The notes: generated from the sequence alone by a model not told the origin. Positions 36,741 to 49,620 are shown, counted from the stretch's first letter. The stretch is 64,000 bases of DNA from Sphagnum compactum (GCA_965153455.1 OZ234493.1:29936213-30000212), one strand, 5' to 3'. Numbers and translations are program-made.

Positions 36741-38819
36741 CAAGCATGCAATTTGTTAATGTAATTATTCATAAACATGTAATTTGTTGGCTTTGGTCAA
36801 AAGGATGATACCAATTTGTGGGTGAGAACTATAAATTAAACTATATTCTTTAGGCTATTTTTTTATTATTCAATTTTTTTCTTGGATTCAAATTATTTGA
36901 CCATTCTACAAGTTTCATCATTTGTCATAATTTTGTTATAACCAATGTTGGCCAATTTTTCTTATATTTTCATAACTGGTCTGGCAAGGTTATTTCTCAC
37001 ACAAAGTATCAAATAAACATATTTTGGAGTTATTTTATACCTAACTATTATTAAATTCCTTGTTTAAGCAATGGCCCCAATTACTAATTTCCCTAGGGTT
37101 TTTTATTGTTACCCAAATGTTATGCAAAAGGGTTGGTTTTCAAATATTCAACTTGAAACCCAAATTAATAACCAAATATTGCATGTCCCAGTAAGGTTTC
37201 ACCAAGTTTATACATGACATATATGTACAAAGTCTTTGTTTGGTTCTTAAGCAATTCCAAACCCTATAGGTGGAAATATGTATGACCTTCACAATCTACT
37301 TGAAAAATAGATAAAAAAACAAAAACTTCCATCATAAAAGTATTACACATTAAAAAAAAGTTATTTGAATGATAAAAACCAAGACAAATTTTCACTATTG
37401 TGTAACATTCTCAAATTTTTCATTGTAAAAGTAAATTTTCAATAGGTTTTAGATTTCCAGGTTTTTTTTATAATGTGGAATTTTGTAAATTGTGTGTTAA
37501 GCATGTTTAGCAAATAAAAAGTGATATCATCTTTGATGTGGATGTCCAAAGTATAATCATTTTTGTATCCTAACCTAATATAAGTGCATTTCATCAAGTG
37601 TTTTGCGTCAAAGGCTCCTTGACCATGAATTTACCATCCAATAAACATGAATAATTTTTGTTTAATTTCAAAATTTATTGGTTCTTAGTTTTTTGCAAGT
37701 AGATTTTAATAAATGTAACAAAGGGGAGAAAATGTATTCTATCATATTTCCATTCATTTTACTACTTTTTTTTTTCATATCCATAATATAGGATGAAATT
37801 TGATATCCGTATTTTTTGTTTATTTTACCACACTTGCAGCCAAATTGGGTTATGAATAACTTACCATTTGGACCTTGTTGATATTGGATCATTTTTTCAA
37901 TAATTGGCCCATAGTGGTTTCAACCTACCATAAATGGGCAAAATCATTATTATTTTACCCACTTCCTAATGCAATTTGACATCCTTACCTCATAACCCAA
38001 AAGATTGGAACTTTTCCTTTTTCTTTCCCAAGAATCATGGTTAGTTCATTTTTTTCCCTAAGCAAAAGTTTATGATTCAAATTAGTATGGCTTGGGTATT
38101 TAATTTTTGAAATAAATTTCAATTTTAGGGTTTTGAAAAAGGAAATTAAAAAATATTAAAATGTTGAGGTTTTAAACTTTTGAATAACCATCCAATTTCA
38201 AGCTTTTAAAAATCATGAGCTAATATGAAATGGGGGTAAAAAAATGGTTATTTGTGAAGGCATGTATACTTTGTAGTTATTCAAAAAAAGACATTTGATC
38301 CAATGTAAATCATATATAGGTCAAAGTTCTTAACAAACACCATGTTTGATATACATCCCAAGTAATTTGGCCAATTATAGCTCATGGTTCCTTATTGAAT
38401 ACCTTGTCAAAGATTTGGTTCATTGTATGTTATGAAATGTATTTCTTTCATACTTAAACAATTGAGTTGCAAAACATAGATTGCATCAATCCAAAATTTA
38501 GTCCTTGCAATCTTTTAGTTGGTGGACATGTTGCATTTTGAATAAAAAGAAAAAATCAAAGCATATAAAATATTTGATTTATTCAATTATGGAGTTTCTT
38601 GGGTCCCAATCATTTTGAATATTAAATATCCATGGATATAATTTTTTTGGATTTTCATGCATCTATATCGGACTTTATTAAAACAAATACAACAATTGAA
38701 CAATTGCCCTTTCCTAAATAAAAATGATGGCATTTTGTTAAATATGGTTCCAAAGCAATTAAAACTTCTTCGATTCCATCTCCCCATGGCTCACACAATG
38801 AATTATTCTCAACTATTTT
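36741..38819. other. AT-rich spacer, no gene seen
   Basis: About 2 kb with no recognisable domain, structured repeat or RNA. The minus-strand frames at 37668-37892 and 38587-38787 lack family features and are treated as chance. Confidence 0.6.
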
Positions 38820-39440
38820 CTTAGATGTTCACCTTTGATCACACACAGTAGAAAAATATAAATAATGTTGTTCAAATGCCCTTCATGCATCACATAACAA
38901 TACTCACAATAAAGCATAGCTCTCTTTCATATGCCTACTACCCATCATGACACGACGATCATCTTAGGAGCTCATATTTATCAAATGGCCACATCCAATC
39001 ACACAAATTAACAAAACTACTTAATTAATGTCTTTTAGATGCCCAATGTGCATCATACAATAACATTTAGAGCAATGTTCAACTCCTTCTCAAATGCCCA
39101 CCACTCATCAAATTACAACCATCTCAGGAATTCATCATTCTTAAATGCAACCTCTCATCACACATAGTAACAATTTTTTTGGACTAATGTCTCTTACACG
39201 TTTAATGCACAAATCACACAACAACATTGAAAAACATCTAGCTAGTCTAATTCTTTCTTAAACACCCACCACCAATCACACCATAACCATACAAAGTGGT
39301 TGTCTTTCAAGTAGATGCCCACCTCCATCACACACAATAAGTAAAAGTTCATGTCTTTCATATGCTCAGCACACATATCACAACAATGATCAAAGCAAAG
39401 TTCATGTATTGTAAATGTTTGACACAATTTACTTAAACAA
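38820..39440. repeat. Degenerate ~55-bp tandem array, ~11 units
   Basis: A unit built from (A/G)AATGCCCACC..ATCACACAACAA and a T-rich TCTTTCA segment recurs at roughly 38822, 38875, 38930, 38985, 39038, 39094, 39143, 39195, 39259, 39314 and 39360. Copies are heavily diverged, so the array is old. Confidence 0.7.
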
Positions 39441-39640
39441 CTATCCATCTAGGATTCTCTATTATATGTTTAAAAAACTTAAATATTATTTAGTTCATCA
39501 TTCTCCAATTTCAAATATTCACCTCATCCTCATGTTTGATTACAAGGGAACATGACAAGTAGTGATAAATAATGCAAGGTTTTCAATACCATTGGAAACG
39601 ACATGTCTAAGATTTATGAAATGTTCAACTATTTTTTTGT

Positions 39641-39866
39641 TTGGCTATATATAGCCAAAAATCTATATAAAAAATTAAAAGTGTGTTCAAATAAAAAAAT
39701 AAAATAAAATTTCAATAATCAAAATGAGACCAAAATTTAAAAAGGTTGCAAAATTTTTATACATGGTTGAAATAAGTAGCCAAAAACATAAAATGACTTC
39801 ATATTTAACTTGTAGCCAAATTTGGTTAAATCTTCATGTGGATCATTTGGCTACATCATAAAATCG
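39641..39866 (+). repeat. GCCAAATTTGG-family copy, longest
   Basis: Begins GGCTATATATAGCC, continues with CATGGTTGAAATAAGTAGCC, then TTGTAGCCAAATTTGG, TTCATGTGGATCATTTGGCTACATCATAAAAT. It defines the element's order best and has both conserved blocks. Confidence 0.8.
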
Positions 39867-42239
39867 ACAAAAAAACACTAAACATGTTTGTTGTATTGGT
39901 CTAATCCTTAAAACGCCACACCATTCAAACCCATTTTAAGTACCTTATTCAAGATCACCATAAACAACAATCATTGACATCAACACCAACACCACTAACC
40001 TATCTTCACCTAAACATCACATTCATGTAATTTGAAAGTTGTAAACACTTGAAGATTCAAAATAACATAGTTAGCTTAGTCAAGATCACCATTTACCTTT
40101 TTTAAAATTATGGACTGAATAAAATAAATCATTAGCATCTAAAAACTCTTTGCCCTCCACATGAACATCCTCAAATTCTATATCTAGTTCTTATGTCAAA
40201 TTTGATTTTGCTTCATGTACACAAATGCAAAGTCACACTCACAAAATGTTAAACACCCTAAGTGTGGATAATAGGGCTAGTTTTTACTAACAAAAATCCA
40301 TATGTTTAGATTGTCAATTTCAAAACATATGTGAAAAGTATTTAGCACTGTAAAAAAATTCTTATGTTTTGATTTAGTTGGCTACAATGCTAAGAATATG
40401 TTTGCTTAACAAACCAATGAATTATAGTGAAAAATTTGTGTTGTTTTATGCACCACCAAATCAAAGCATGCTTGCTTTATATGTGTCAATATGATAACAA
40501 TAAAATATACATAGATCTTTTAACACAAAATCTTTCAAAGTGTTTGCAATTTTTTTTACGGTTCAAAACAAATGTTGGTATTCCACATTTGAACTAGATT
40601 TTCAAGGTTTTTCAACAACAAATTGGGTATCAATTGTTTGTAACCTTTGATCGGTAAAGGCATCAATAATTGTTCATTGTGTTCAATAACCAAAACTACA
40701 ATAATTTTATGACCCACCTAATTGAAACCAAGTGCACGTTCTTGAACTTGTCCAACATCAAAGGCACATGTTGTTATGACCTTTTTCTTAGAATCCTTTC
40801 AACTCATGATCTTTCAAGTCACCCAAATTGTCAAGAATAATTAACATGAAATTTTTTTACGGAGCTAACAACAAGTTGAAATTACAACTAAAGAACATTT
40901 TCAATGAGCCAATATTACTATAACTTTGATTCAAAATGCAATTGGTCATAGTTAGTGATAAAAATTTCATCCCATAATTTTTCACAAATTGCTTAATCTT
41001 TTAGAGAAGGTATGTGTGCTTGCAATGTTGTAGTTTGTCAATTGTAACATAATGCAATGACATTACAAAATGTCAAAACTTCATGAAATAATAATACCCA
41101 TTTGTAGACATGGAAACAATCTTTAAAAAAGATTAGAAACACATAATATGCAATAATCTATACTTTGTACACATAAGTTCCAATTAGAAGTCAAAGCTCA
41201 TGCATCTTTCTTATGCTCTCACATTTGACATACTTGGTAGAATCCTTAACTCACATTGAAATTAAATTAGAAAGTTTCAATCAAAATCACATACTTGGTC
41301 TTCATTGGGTGCTCAATTGTGTGGGCTTCAATCTATAATTATATATGTTTTGTCCCATGCTTGCCTCCCCTTGCTAAAAGTTTTTGGCCAAGTAATATTT
41401 TTTGAATGTCAATTCGAACGAAGTTGATAAATGCAAAGTTCAATCCATGAGCTACCTTGTTGTGTATATAGTAACATATTGGCAAGCTATCAATTATGAT
41501 AAGAGAAGGATCAAAGTGAAATGCTATGTAGGGTTGGAAAAAATAAGTTATTAACATTGCACAAAAGTGGAATATTTTATTAATAGCTAACAAGGTATGA
41601 TACAAAGTTAGGTCTTGAATTGGATGTGCATTGCATGGATCTCAACTTGTATTGGTGAGATTGAGGGGTGGTGCCCTCAAGGCCTTTTATTTATATTATC
41701 CCATATAACCATCTAGGGTTTCATCAATTTTCTAGAACCTTTGATCAACTTAAAAGCCATTTTGATTGGGTGTTTTTGGTTGGTTATTTTGACAAGTTTT
41801 TTTGGTTGAGTGTTTTTTTTTTTTTGGGTCAAATGGGATAATAATATATGTGTAGCAAGTTTTTGAGCCTATACATTTTAATTATTAAAAAAACCCCCAA
41901 AAATACTTATTTATTTACCTATCTACATTGTTTACCCTAATTACTTACCTATTTAACCTAATAATTAATATTTAAAATAATAATAATAATACATTTAATT
42001 ATAGCTTACCCACCCTACCCTACCTAGGCTATTAATTAGCTTATAAGGGTAGATTAATTAGGCACATTCAAATAGGTTGCAAATGTGAGGAGTTGAACCT
42101 TTCATTTTCACACTGAAAGTCCAAGCCTTTCATTGTTTTCAACAAATGATAATTTTTGTCATCGTATTATTATGAACATTTTTTCTTATATACCTATTTG
42201 GCCTAACTTATCCACCTCAACTATTGAACTACCTTATGT
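39867..42239. other. AT-rich spacer, no gene seen
   Basis: About 2.4 kb without recognisable coding sequence, RNA or clear repeats. The minus-strand frame at 41339-41605 (88 codons) shows no known motif. Confidence 0.55.
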
Positions 42240-42680
42240 TATTTTATTGGACAGTTATTTCATTTTAAGTTAATTTTGACTATTATAGGCTATTCCACCC
42301 TACATTATTTTTGGTTATTCTATGCTAGTTTTGGTTATTTTATGCTATTCCACCTTAGGTCATTTTCAATTATTTTAGATTATTATGCCCTAAGCTATTT
42401 TTGGTTATTTTATCATATTTTATTTTAAACTTTTTATGCTATTATATTTTAGGTTATTTTATTTTTGACTATGTTTGACAATTTGTGGCTATTATACTTC
42501 AAATTACTTTTGATTATTCTATGTTATTTTAAGTCATTATGGATAATTTCATTATGGACTATTGTACAATACTATACCCTTATTTTACTTCAGTGTATTC
42601 AAAATTATTTTAGGTTATTTCAAGCTGGTTTTGTTAAGCTATTTTATTAAGTTTTTTTACCTTAGGTTTAAAAAAAATTT
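42240..42680. repeat. Low-complexity TTATTTT/GCTATTCCACC repeat region
   Basis: Degenerate tandem words GGTTATTTTATGCTATTCCA and TTTTGGTTATT recur every ~25-60 bp. Purely A/T-rich simple structure with no coding potential. Confidence 0.6.
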
Positions 42681-44778
42681 AGTTAATTTTACCTTATCCT
42701 ATTAATAACTTAGGATAATTTATAACAACCTAAGATAAAATAACATAAAAGAACCTAGGGTAAATAAATAGGTTATAATAGCCTAGATTTTAGGTAAGCA
42801 TCCTAGGTTTAACAAGTAGGTTAGCTAACCAAATTAATATGACCAATTTGAATAAGCTTTTGTCATTTATTATGGTAAATTTGACAAAGCCATGGCCGTC
42901 TTGACAAATTTGTTTTTGGTTTGTCCTTTTTTATTAGATGTATGACATGACACTTGGTCCAAAAATCACTTTAGTCAAAATATCCAATCAAAACAACCAT
43001 GTGTTTTTCCATGCTCCATGCCTTGTGTTAAATTGAACATTTGATTTGGTCAATGTGAACATTTTGATCAAGTTGAACCTTTTGAAAAATCATGATTTCT
43101 TAGAGCAATGACGTTAACTTTTAGTAGTAAACGTGTGCCCAAGTAAGACCCATCAAATGGCTCCAACATGCCGTAATTAATACAAGCCATTGAATTCTAA
43201 GGCACTTTCATCCTTCACATAAAAATCTTGTGAAAAAAGAAGAAGTCATATAATTGTCACAATTTAGAGCCATAGCTACACAATTGGTGTCACAACCCAA
43301 TAATAATGTGTTTTGGCTTTTAATTTCCTAATTTTTTGAGATTAAAAAAAATTTATAAACATGTCATGTGTCTTTTTTGAAATTCAAAAAAAAATGTGCA
43401 TGTGGTTATTGTAAGCTACACGTATGCAGTTAAATTTTTTTCTACCAATGTCAACATTTTCTTTTACACACATTTTAAAAAAATGTGAGCACAACCCTTG
43501 GCATAACTTGTATGTTAATTTATGGAGCCAAATGAATTCCACAATCTTCATTGGCAAAATTTTAAAAATAAAATCATCATGATATCCTCTAAATAACCAA
43601 ATTGTGTTTCCTAATTTATTGAATTGACATGTAAATGAAAAAAATTAGAAATCTAGCACTTGGGGTTACATGTGATTGCCTGTTGATTGGTTCACAATCA
43701 TGTGGATCTCAAGAACAATTTGTTAGCTTTCTAATATATTTCTTACTTACAATGTTGTGTTCCATCTTTACATGGTTTTTCATGGCTGATGTTATACCAT
43801 TGGACTTGTGATAACAATGAGACCTTTTTGGCATCTAGAGTTTGTAAAGCCATAATTTTGCGACCAATGATTTCATTATGCGAATTATGCATTTCATAAT
43901 TTAATTAGGACTAATATTTATGGGTTAGTTATTGTTCATTTCATAAATTATGCCCACATGAGCAAATTCAAGTTGTTGTAAGGTTTCCAAACAACACCTT
44001 GCTTCTTCAAATTCCCAATGTGCACTTCATCAACATGTGACTCATTTGCCGTCACCACTAACAAATTTAGCAAGGTGCTTTTCACCTTCATGCAAGTATG
44101 GATCCAAATTATCAATTTTGTTGTTAGCAAAACCTATAAGCACCAAGGGACGAACAACTTGGTCAAAGGTATATTAATGCATATTAATGAGGGGGCTTGC
44201 AAAAACCCTGAAATTGTTCTTGAAGTCAAAATACATGAAAAGTTGATAGGAGCTTTCAAAGTTCAATTTTTAAAATAATAAAAAAAAAAGCTTGAGAGAG
44301 GCTCTAGGCAACTAAAGTTAAGCTCATAAGCGCAACGAAACCAAGCACATTACCAAAGAAACCCAAGTCCCCACTTCCTCCCCCACCCTCCCATACCCCA
44401 TACATGATTGCCTTAAAGGTTGCTAGTCCTCCCCCACCCCTTAATGACACAATTGTTTTATGATCACAAGTCTTCCCCATCTCGTCACTTGATGCATGAT
44501 TATGATAATGCAACAACCAATGATGTGCTCATCACGAGTTCTCGTGTGAGATTAAGTTGATGCTATAAAGTTTCAGATTTCAAAAATCAAAGGTGTTGTG
44601 AAATGCATTAGCTTTGAAGGGTGTGATGGTGAGGTGCAACAATCCAAGGTGACATACTTCAAACTAAATTGGAGGTGTTGTCATGAGATGCATAACTTTG
44701 AGGGAACTCATGATGAGATGCAAAACTCAAGATGACAAACTTCAAAAAATGAAGATGCACAATTAAGAGCCAATTGAG
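42681..44778. other. AT-rich spacer, no gene seen
   Basis: Overlapping frames on both strands at 43948-44278 have no recognisable domain. At 44304-44516 Gly-rich frames are an artefact of CCCCCAC runs on the plus strand. Confidence 0.55.
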
Positions 44779-45015
44779 CCCAGTTTCACAAAACACAACC
44801 CAATTTTGCTGCAAGTTTTCTGAACTGATACCCAGTTCCATGAAATAATACCCAATTTTACTGCAAGTTTTCTGAACTGATACCCAGTTTCACGAAACAA
44901 AACCCAATTTTGCTGCAACTTTTCTGAACTGATACCCAGTTTCACAAAACACAACCCAATTTTGCTGCAAGTTTTCTGAACTGATACCCAGTTTCATGAA
45001 ACAATACCCAATTTT
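44779..45015. repeat. 52-bp minisatellite, ~4.5 copies
   Basis: Unit CCCAGTTTCAC..AACCCAATTTTGCTGCAAG..TCTGAACTGATA repeats head to tail. Copies alternate between CACAAAACACAA and CATGAAACAATA variants, suggesting a higher-order ~104-bp unit. Explains the repetitive minus-strand frame at 44763-44954. Confidence 0.92.
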
Positions 45016-45322
45016 GTTCACTTTCAAGGTACACTCAAATTGGAGATGAAATGGGGATTAGAAGCTCAAACTAGGGCCGAAAGATATGGGGTGGTGACTT
45101 TTTACATAACTTTCATTATGCCTCGCTGGGTTTTAAAAAAACTACATATTTGTGAAAAAACATTATTGAAATCAGTTGTGGACATTTTGAGATTTGAGAA
45201 AAATCAATAAGAATACCTTATCAACTTTAGTACAACGATTGGAAACATAATGGAATTGTGAATTTGGGAACACTTTAACCATCCAACAAGTTGTGCATCT
45301 TTATATATTGTCAAAACACTTA

Positions 45323-45656
45323 GGCCCACTTTAGACGACGGTCCAGGGTCCAATTTCTTAGGAACCAATTCGGACTCATTTGAAGCAAATTGAATCCTTG
45401 AGTTGGACTGTACCTTAGTCCCTAGCCTGATTCTTGGTTCTCCAAATCAGGAGCTCTCCTTTTAGAACTGTTTTTTGGTCTGAACCAATTGATTTTCCCT
45501 CCAAAACAGGTGCCATGTAGGTTTAGCCTCAATTTGCCACTTTTTGGTCTTGTACCCCCTCAGCTAAAGGCCTTGGGACCAATTTAAAGCTTTTGACCAA
45601 TAAGATTGCTTGAATTCATTGGTCCCTGGACCTTGGACCCTTGTCTAAAGTCGCCC
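45323..45656. mobile_element. Tourist-like (PIF/Harbinger-type) MITE, 334 bp, with TTA target duplication
   Basis: Non-autonomous DNA transposon. The left end GGCCCACTTTAGAC.. and the reverse complement of the right end (GGGCGACTTTAGAC..) form imperfect terminal inverted repeats of about 30 bp sharing ACTTTAGAC and GGTCCA words. The element is flanked by TTA at 45320-45322 and TTA at 45657-45659, the 3-bp TWA-type target site duplicated by PIF/Harbinger transposases. No coding capacity. Its ends could be cross-mobilised by a Harbinger transposase such as the decayed one at 35890-36730, though its termini are not available for comparison. Confidence 0.85.
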
Positions 45657-45746
45657 TTAATCTCAATTTATAAATTGTCAAAACACTTGATCTCAATTAT
45701 TATAATCAGTCATTCACTTGCTAACCATTAAAGTGTTGAAACAGTT

Positions 45747-45868
45747 CCAATCCTTTCACCAGGCTAACCCCAATTTCCCACTCCTTAGGAGTTAGGGGAC
45801 CCTACTACCAATCCTTTCACCAGGCTAACCCCAATTTCCCACTCCTTAGGAGTTAGGGGACCCTACTA
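45747..45868. repeat. Perfect 61-bp tandem duplication
   Basis: Two copies, identical as far as I can read, of a unit starting CCAATCCTTTCACCAGG and containing the palindrome CTCCTTAGGAG. Perfect identity in an otherwise decayed region implies recent duplication or an assembly artefact. Confidence 0.93.
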
Positions 45869-46759
45869 CCCATAATCGTAAAACATATCAATCACAACCC
45901 ATCATTTATTTGGGCCATTTCTTTCCTAATTCATTTGCAAGTTCAAATAATCATTTGAATTCACCCTAAGAATCTAGGGTAAAATGAACCCATTACAAAG
46001 TTTAAGAAATGAAAGAATAATTAAATGTAGATAGTTAATTAAAAACTACGGTTACCTTACCCTAAGGTCAGTTTCGTCATTAAATAATTCTAAAAATCGT
46101 GGAAGGAAAATTTGTAAAAAATGTGACATTGATATGTTAAAAAAATCATCATAATTATCATAGGCTACACTCCGAATAATGTCATTACTCATATCACAAT
46201 ATTATAGTAGATGATGGAAAAATATATAATTTGAAAATTAAAAAAAAGAATTCATTTTTTGAGAAAAAATTAAAAATTATTTTGTCAACCATGAACCTGA
46301 CCCTAGGCTACTGATGTTGGGTCCTTTTGTTTTGGCATCTCTCTTCCCTAATTGTGTTCAAAATGAATATCATGGATCCATCATGATCCCAATGAATTTG
46401 GTGTGTGTCCATGAATTCCCAATAAATGATGGTTCCCTAATTCCGAACTTCCTCTCCAAAGAAATGTCCTAATGTGGTTTCTAATGTCGTTCTTGCACAA
46501 AATTTGAGAATGGGTTTACATTTGGTAATCACCACATTTCCATCGACATTTTCCAAACTTATCATTTGAGGTTGGAGTTGAGTTTGCATTGTGAAGATGA
46601 GGCCAAAGTATATGTAGATTCAAAGTTGGTTTTGAGTTCAATAGCAATACCACTTACATGTATCATTTAAGGTACATTTACAATGTGATTGGTGCAAAAA
46701 GAAAATAATAATTTCATAGTTGAATGTGTCTTTTATGGAAAACAAACACCAAAACAATA

Positions 46760-46994
46760 GGTCTCTTTTTATACAAGGATTTTTTTGAAAGATGATATTT
46801 TGGCTTGTGTTGACACTTGAGATTAGTTATCGAGTTATGATATCTTGAAGGATTTTGGTTTCTTTTAGAGGATTTTTTTTGAAGATTTTATTTTGGCATG
46901 GTGAAATTATTTGAGTTTTCATAATTCTTCTTTTGCCTTCTTAAGATACTTTTTAATGTAAATGGCAAGGCCACCCACTGTGTGACACACCCCC
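46760..46994 (-). mobile_element. Short dispersed element, copy 3 (inverted)
   Basis: On the minus strand it reads GGCCTTGCCATTTACATTAAAAAG, GTATCTTAAG.., AACACAAGCCAAAATATC in the same order as copy 1, including the leading GGTGTGT..GGCCTTGCCAT segment, but stops earlier at the other end. Confirms that the family extends outside the dynein gene. Confidence 0.8.
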
Positions 46995-47555
46995 TTGTCA
47001 TAATATTGAACACATTTTGAAAGGGAAAATTGTATACACTCTTTTCACTTAAGTCTAAAACCCAATTTCCATCAAAAATTTGATTTTTGAGTTTTACTGA
47101 ATTTCCAATGACAAAAAATAAAAATAAAAATAAAAATAATTCAAAATTTTTCCCTTTTAATATTTTATTTTGATTTTACTCAATCTTCAATGAAAAAAAA
47201 ATATTTAAAAATTCAATAACTTTTGAACCCTATGTTTATGTTTGAACATCATGAAACCACTTGAGTGAACCCTTACCTATTCATCAAGGGCTTTTCAATG
47301 GCCACCTAAAGCATGGCGGGTGTATTGTGGTTTGGGAAATATCAACACCACAAAACAATACAAAACAAACTACCCTTTTTAATTGGGTAGGACTAGCCTA
47401 GTGTGGCTTGTGTTGTTGAATACAATATCATGTAATGGTAACCTATACCTTTTTAAACCTAAGTCCGAAATGCAATTTTCATTAATGATTTTATTTTAGA
47501 TTTTCACTGAATCTCAAATGACAAAAAAATTACTCAAAACACTGGTATGTATGTA

Positions 47556-47591
<36 letters not shown>

Positions 47592-47901
47592 GTCTGTATT
47601 TGTGTCACAAAATACAACCCTCTGAATCTTTCCCCCACACTTAACCCTAGTCTCTGGATGCCTTGGAGTGGGTCATTTAATAGATCCCTGGCTCACCATT
47701 CTGGACGCCCAAAAAGTCCCTGACACATTTGGTAAGGTTTGCCTCTGAAGCCCATTCCAGAATAGAAACGGTCATATCTTGAGCAATGCAGGCATTAAAT
47801 GGAAAAAAATTGATGAAATCTGACCCCCCAAAAAAAAAAAAAAAAAAAACACATAATTTATTTTCACATTTCAAAACTCAAACACACAAGAGGATTGGGT
47901 G

Positions 47902-47926
47902 GTAGGGTTTAGGGTTTAAACCCTAA
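47902..47926. repeat. Head-to-head telomere-like motif
   Basis: Two TTTAGGG-type units meet one CCCTAA unit at a perfect inversion (GGGTTTAAACCC), unlike the other telomere-like sites in the window, which are all in one orientation. Confidence 0.75.
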
Positions 47927-48078
47927 CTTGATTCCAAGAAGGACAATATTTGAAAGTGAAAATGCATTAGAAAAGGCCATTGGTTACTGGAAATAGCCTT
48001 AGCCATAGGAAGAGAAACCATTTCTCTCACTGGTGAGCCTATCCAAATGTTGTTATTATCATCAAAACCCTCCAAAAC

Positions 48079-48330
48079 TTTATTATGGCAACACCCAATG
48101 CCCTTATTGAAAAACCTAACTAGGGTAAAGGGACCTATCATTGTAATGAGTCTCTTATTAAGGCACACCCAATGCCTCTATTGAAAAACCCAACTAGGGT
48201 AATGGGACCTATCATTGCAATTCTCTTATTATGGCACACCCAATGTCCCTATTGAAAAACCCTACTAGGGTAATGGGACCTATAATTGCACTTGTCTTGT
48301 TATGGCACACCCCATTCCCCTATTGAAATT
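48079..48330. repeat. ~74-bp minisatellite, ~3.3 copies
   Basis: Unit ATGGCACACCCAATGCC..ATTGAAAAACCC.ACTAGGGTAA.GGGACCTATCATTG recurs at about 48084, 48158, 48232 and, truncated, 48301. Non-coding. Confidence 0.9.
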
Positions 48331-49320
48331 GCTGCACACAGGTTGTTCCCGATCATTGCACACAAAAAGGTGCTTGTCGCACACCCTTGTTTCCTAATCC
48401 TTTCACAATAGCACTTGCCACTTGTGGTCATACAAATGAACGAGTATGGTTTTAGCATAGATGCAAAAATAAAGCAACTACGAGATATCACAACTGGCCG
48501 TTGGGATGATCTGACTCATGGTCTCTTTCCATTAGGCTGCTATGATCACAGCAGGATCCTGAAGAAAAGTCACTGAAAAGGAGCCCTGTTGCTTGCTACA
48601 TGGACAGGGCATTTTCCATCGGAGCTGGAAATTTGTAGGTAATCATTGCTAGGAACATTATTTCATATGTAGAGAACTTTCTAGAAAAATTAGAAAGAAA
48701 AGATGTTCTCATATAGTGAATTTTAGACTGACTCACACAGCTCACACAACTTTGCATTTGGTCAATGCTTGACTTGTAGTGCTGTGAACACAGCTATATG
48801 GAACACATGTAATAGAAAGCTACTACTCTTGGGGCAGAAGCTCTGATCACAGCCAGCCCTCACTGGTGGGTGGCTATGAAGGGGATCTGACCAATGGTCA
48901 TTATCTGGGGTAATTAGCACTTGCTAAAGATTCTGTCACAACATCCATCCAAAATGTTGCGAATAAGAATGGAATATCTCCCAAGTGACAATTACATGGG
49001 CAGTTCTGCTGATCTGAGTTTTGTCACCATGTTCACTAAACTACAATGGTAAGAACTCTACGGACAAGCAAGAGAACATTCAACAACAAGGTTTTTGAGG
49101 AGACTAATCCAAAGGTTTAGGTTTGACACATGCCACCCCAACTTCCAAGAAGACATCACATCCAAACACAATCAACTAATTCAAATCAAAAGAGAGACTA
49201 GGTAGGTAGGTACCTTTGGAAAGGGTAGAGATCCAATTCCTTCATAAAAACACCCCCTAATGAGAGAGGTTGATGGTTGTTGTACTGAATAAGATTTATT
49301 GTCTAAAGAGGCTCGGATGA
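48331..49320. other. Spacer, no gene seen
   Basis: About 1 kb of near-average composition without recognisable coding sequence or repeats on either strand. Confidence 0.5.
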
Positions 49321-49326
49321 TTTGGT

Positions 49327-49620
49327 TGTTATCACCACGAGTAGTAAAAGTGATCAATGGCCAAAGCAAGCTCCACATCCCATGAACATGCTAGTAATAC
49401 TATATGGGTCAACTTTTTGCATGATTATTACGTAGCTATTGTTATCACCACGAGTAGTAAAGTGATCAATGGCCAAAGCAAGTTCCACATCCGATGAACA
49501 TGCTAGTAATACGGGTCAACTTGTTAGATCATTGCATGGATATTAATAATATGGGTCAAGTTGGTTACATGATATCACTTAGCTATTGTTATCACTAAAT
49601 AAAGTGATCAATTGGCCATC
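49327..49620. repeat. ~113-138-bp tandem repeat, ~2.5 copies
   Basis: GTTATCACCACGAGTAGTAAA..GTGATCAATGGCCAAAGCAAG..CACATCC.ATGAACATGCTAGTAATA occurs at about 49327 and 49440 and, partly, 49578. The third copy is diverged and shortened. Confidence 0.88.

Larger units (their letters stand above)
45869..48078. other. AT-rich spacer between minisatellites
   Basis: No gene recognised. Contains the inverted dispersed element at 46760-46994, a (GTAT)n tract at 47545-47591 and a head-to-head telomere-type motif at 47902-47926. The minus-strand frame at 47677-47874 contains a poly-A-derived Phe run and no domain. Confidence 0.6.

Noticed and set aside
42080-42130. Possible tRNA B-box (GAGTTGAACC)
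   Set aside because: No matching A-box or cloverleaf at the right distance; no convincing tRNA gene was found anywhere in the window.
48079-48330. CRISPR-like regular repeat
   Set aside because: Repeats are directly contiguous with no unique spacers and the genome is a plant's.
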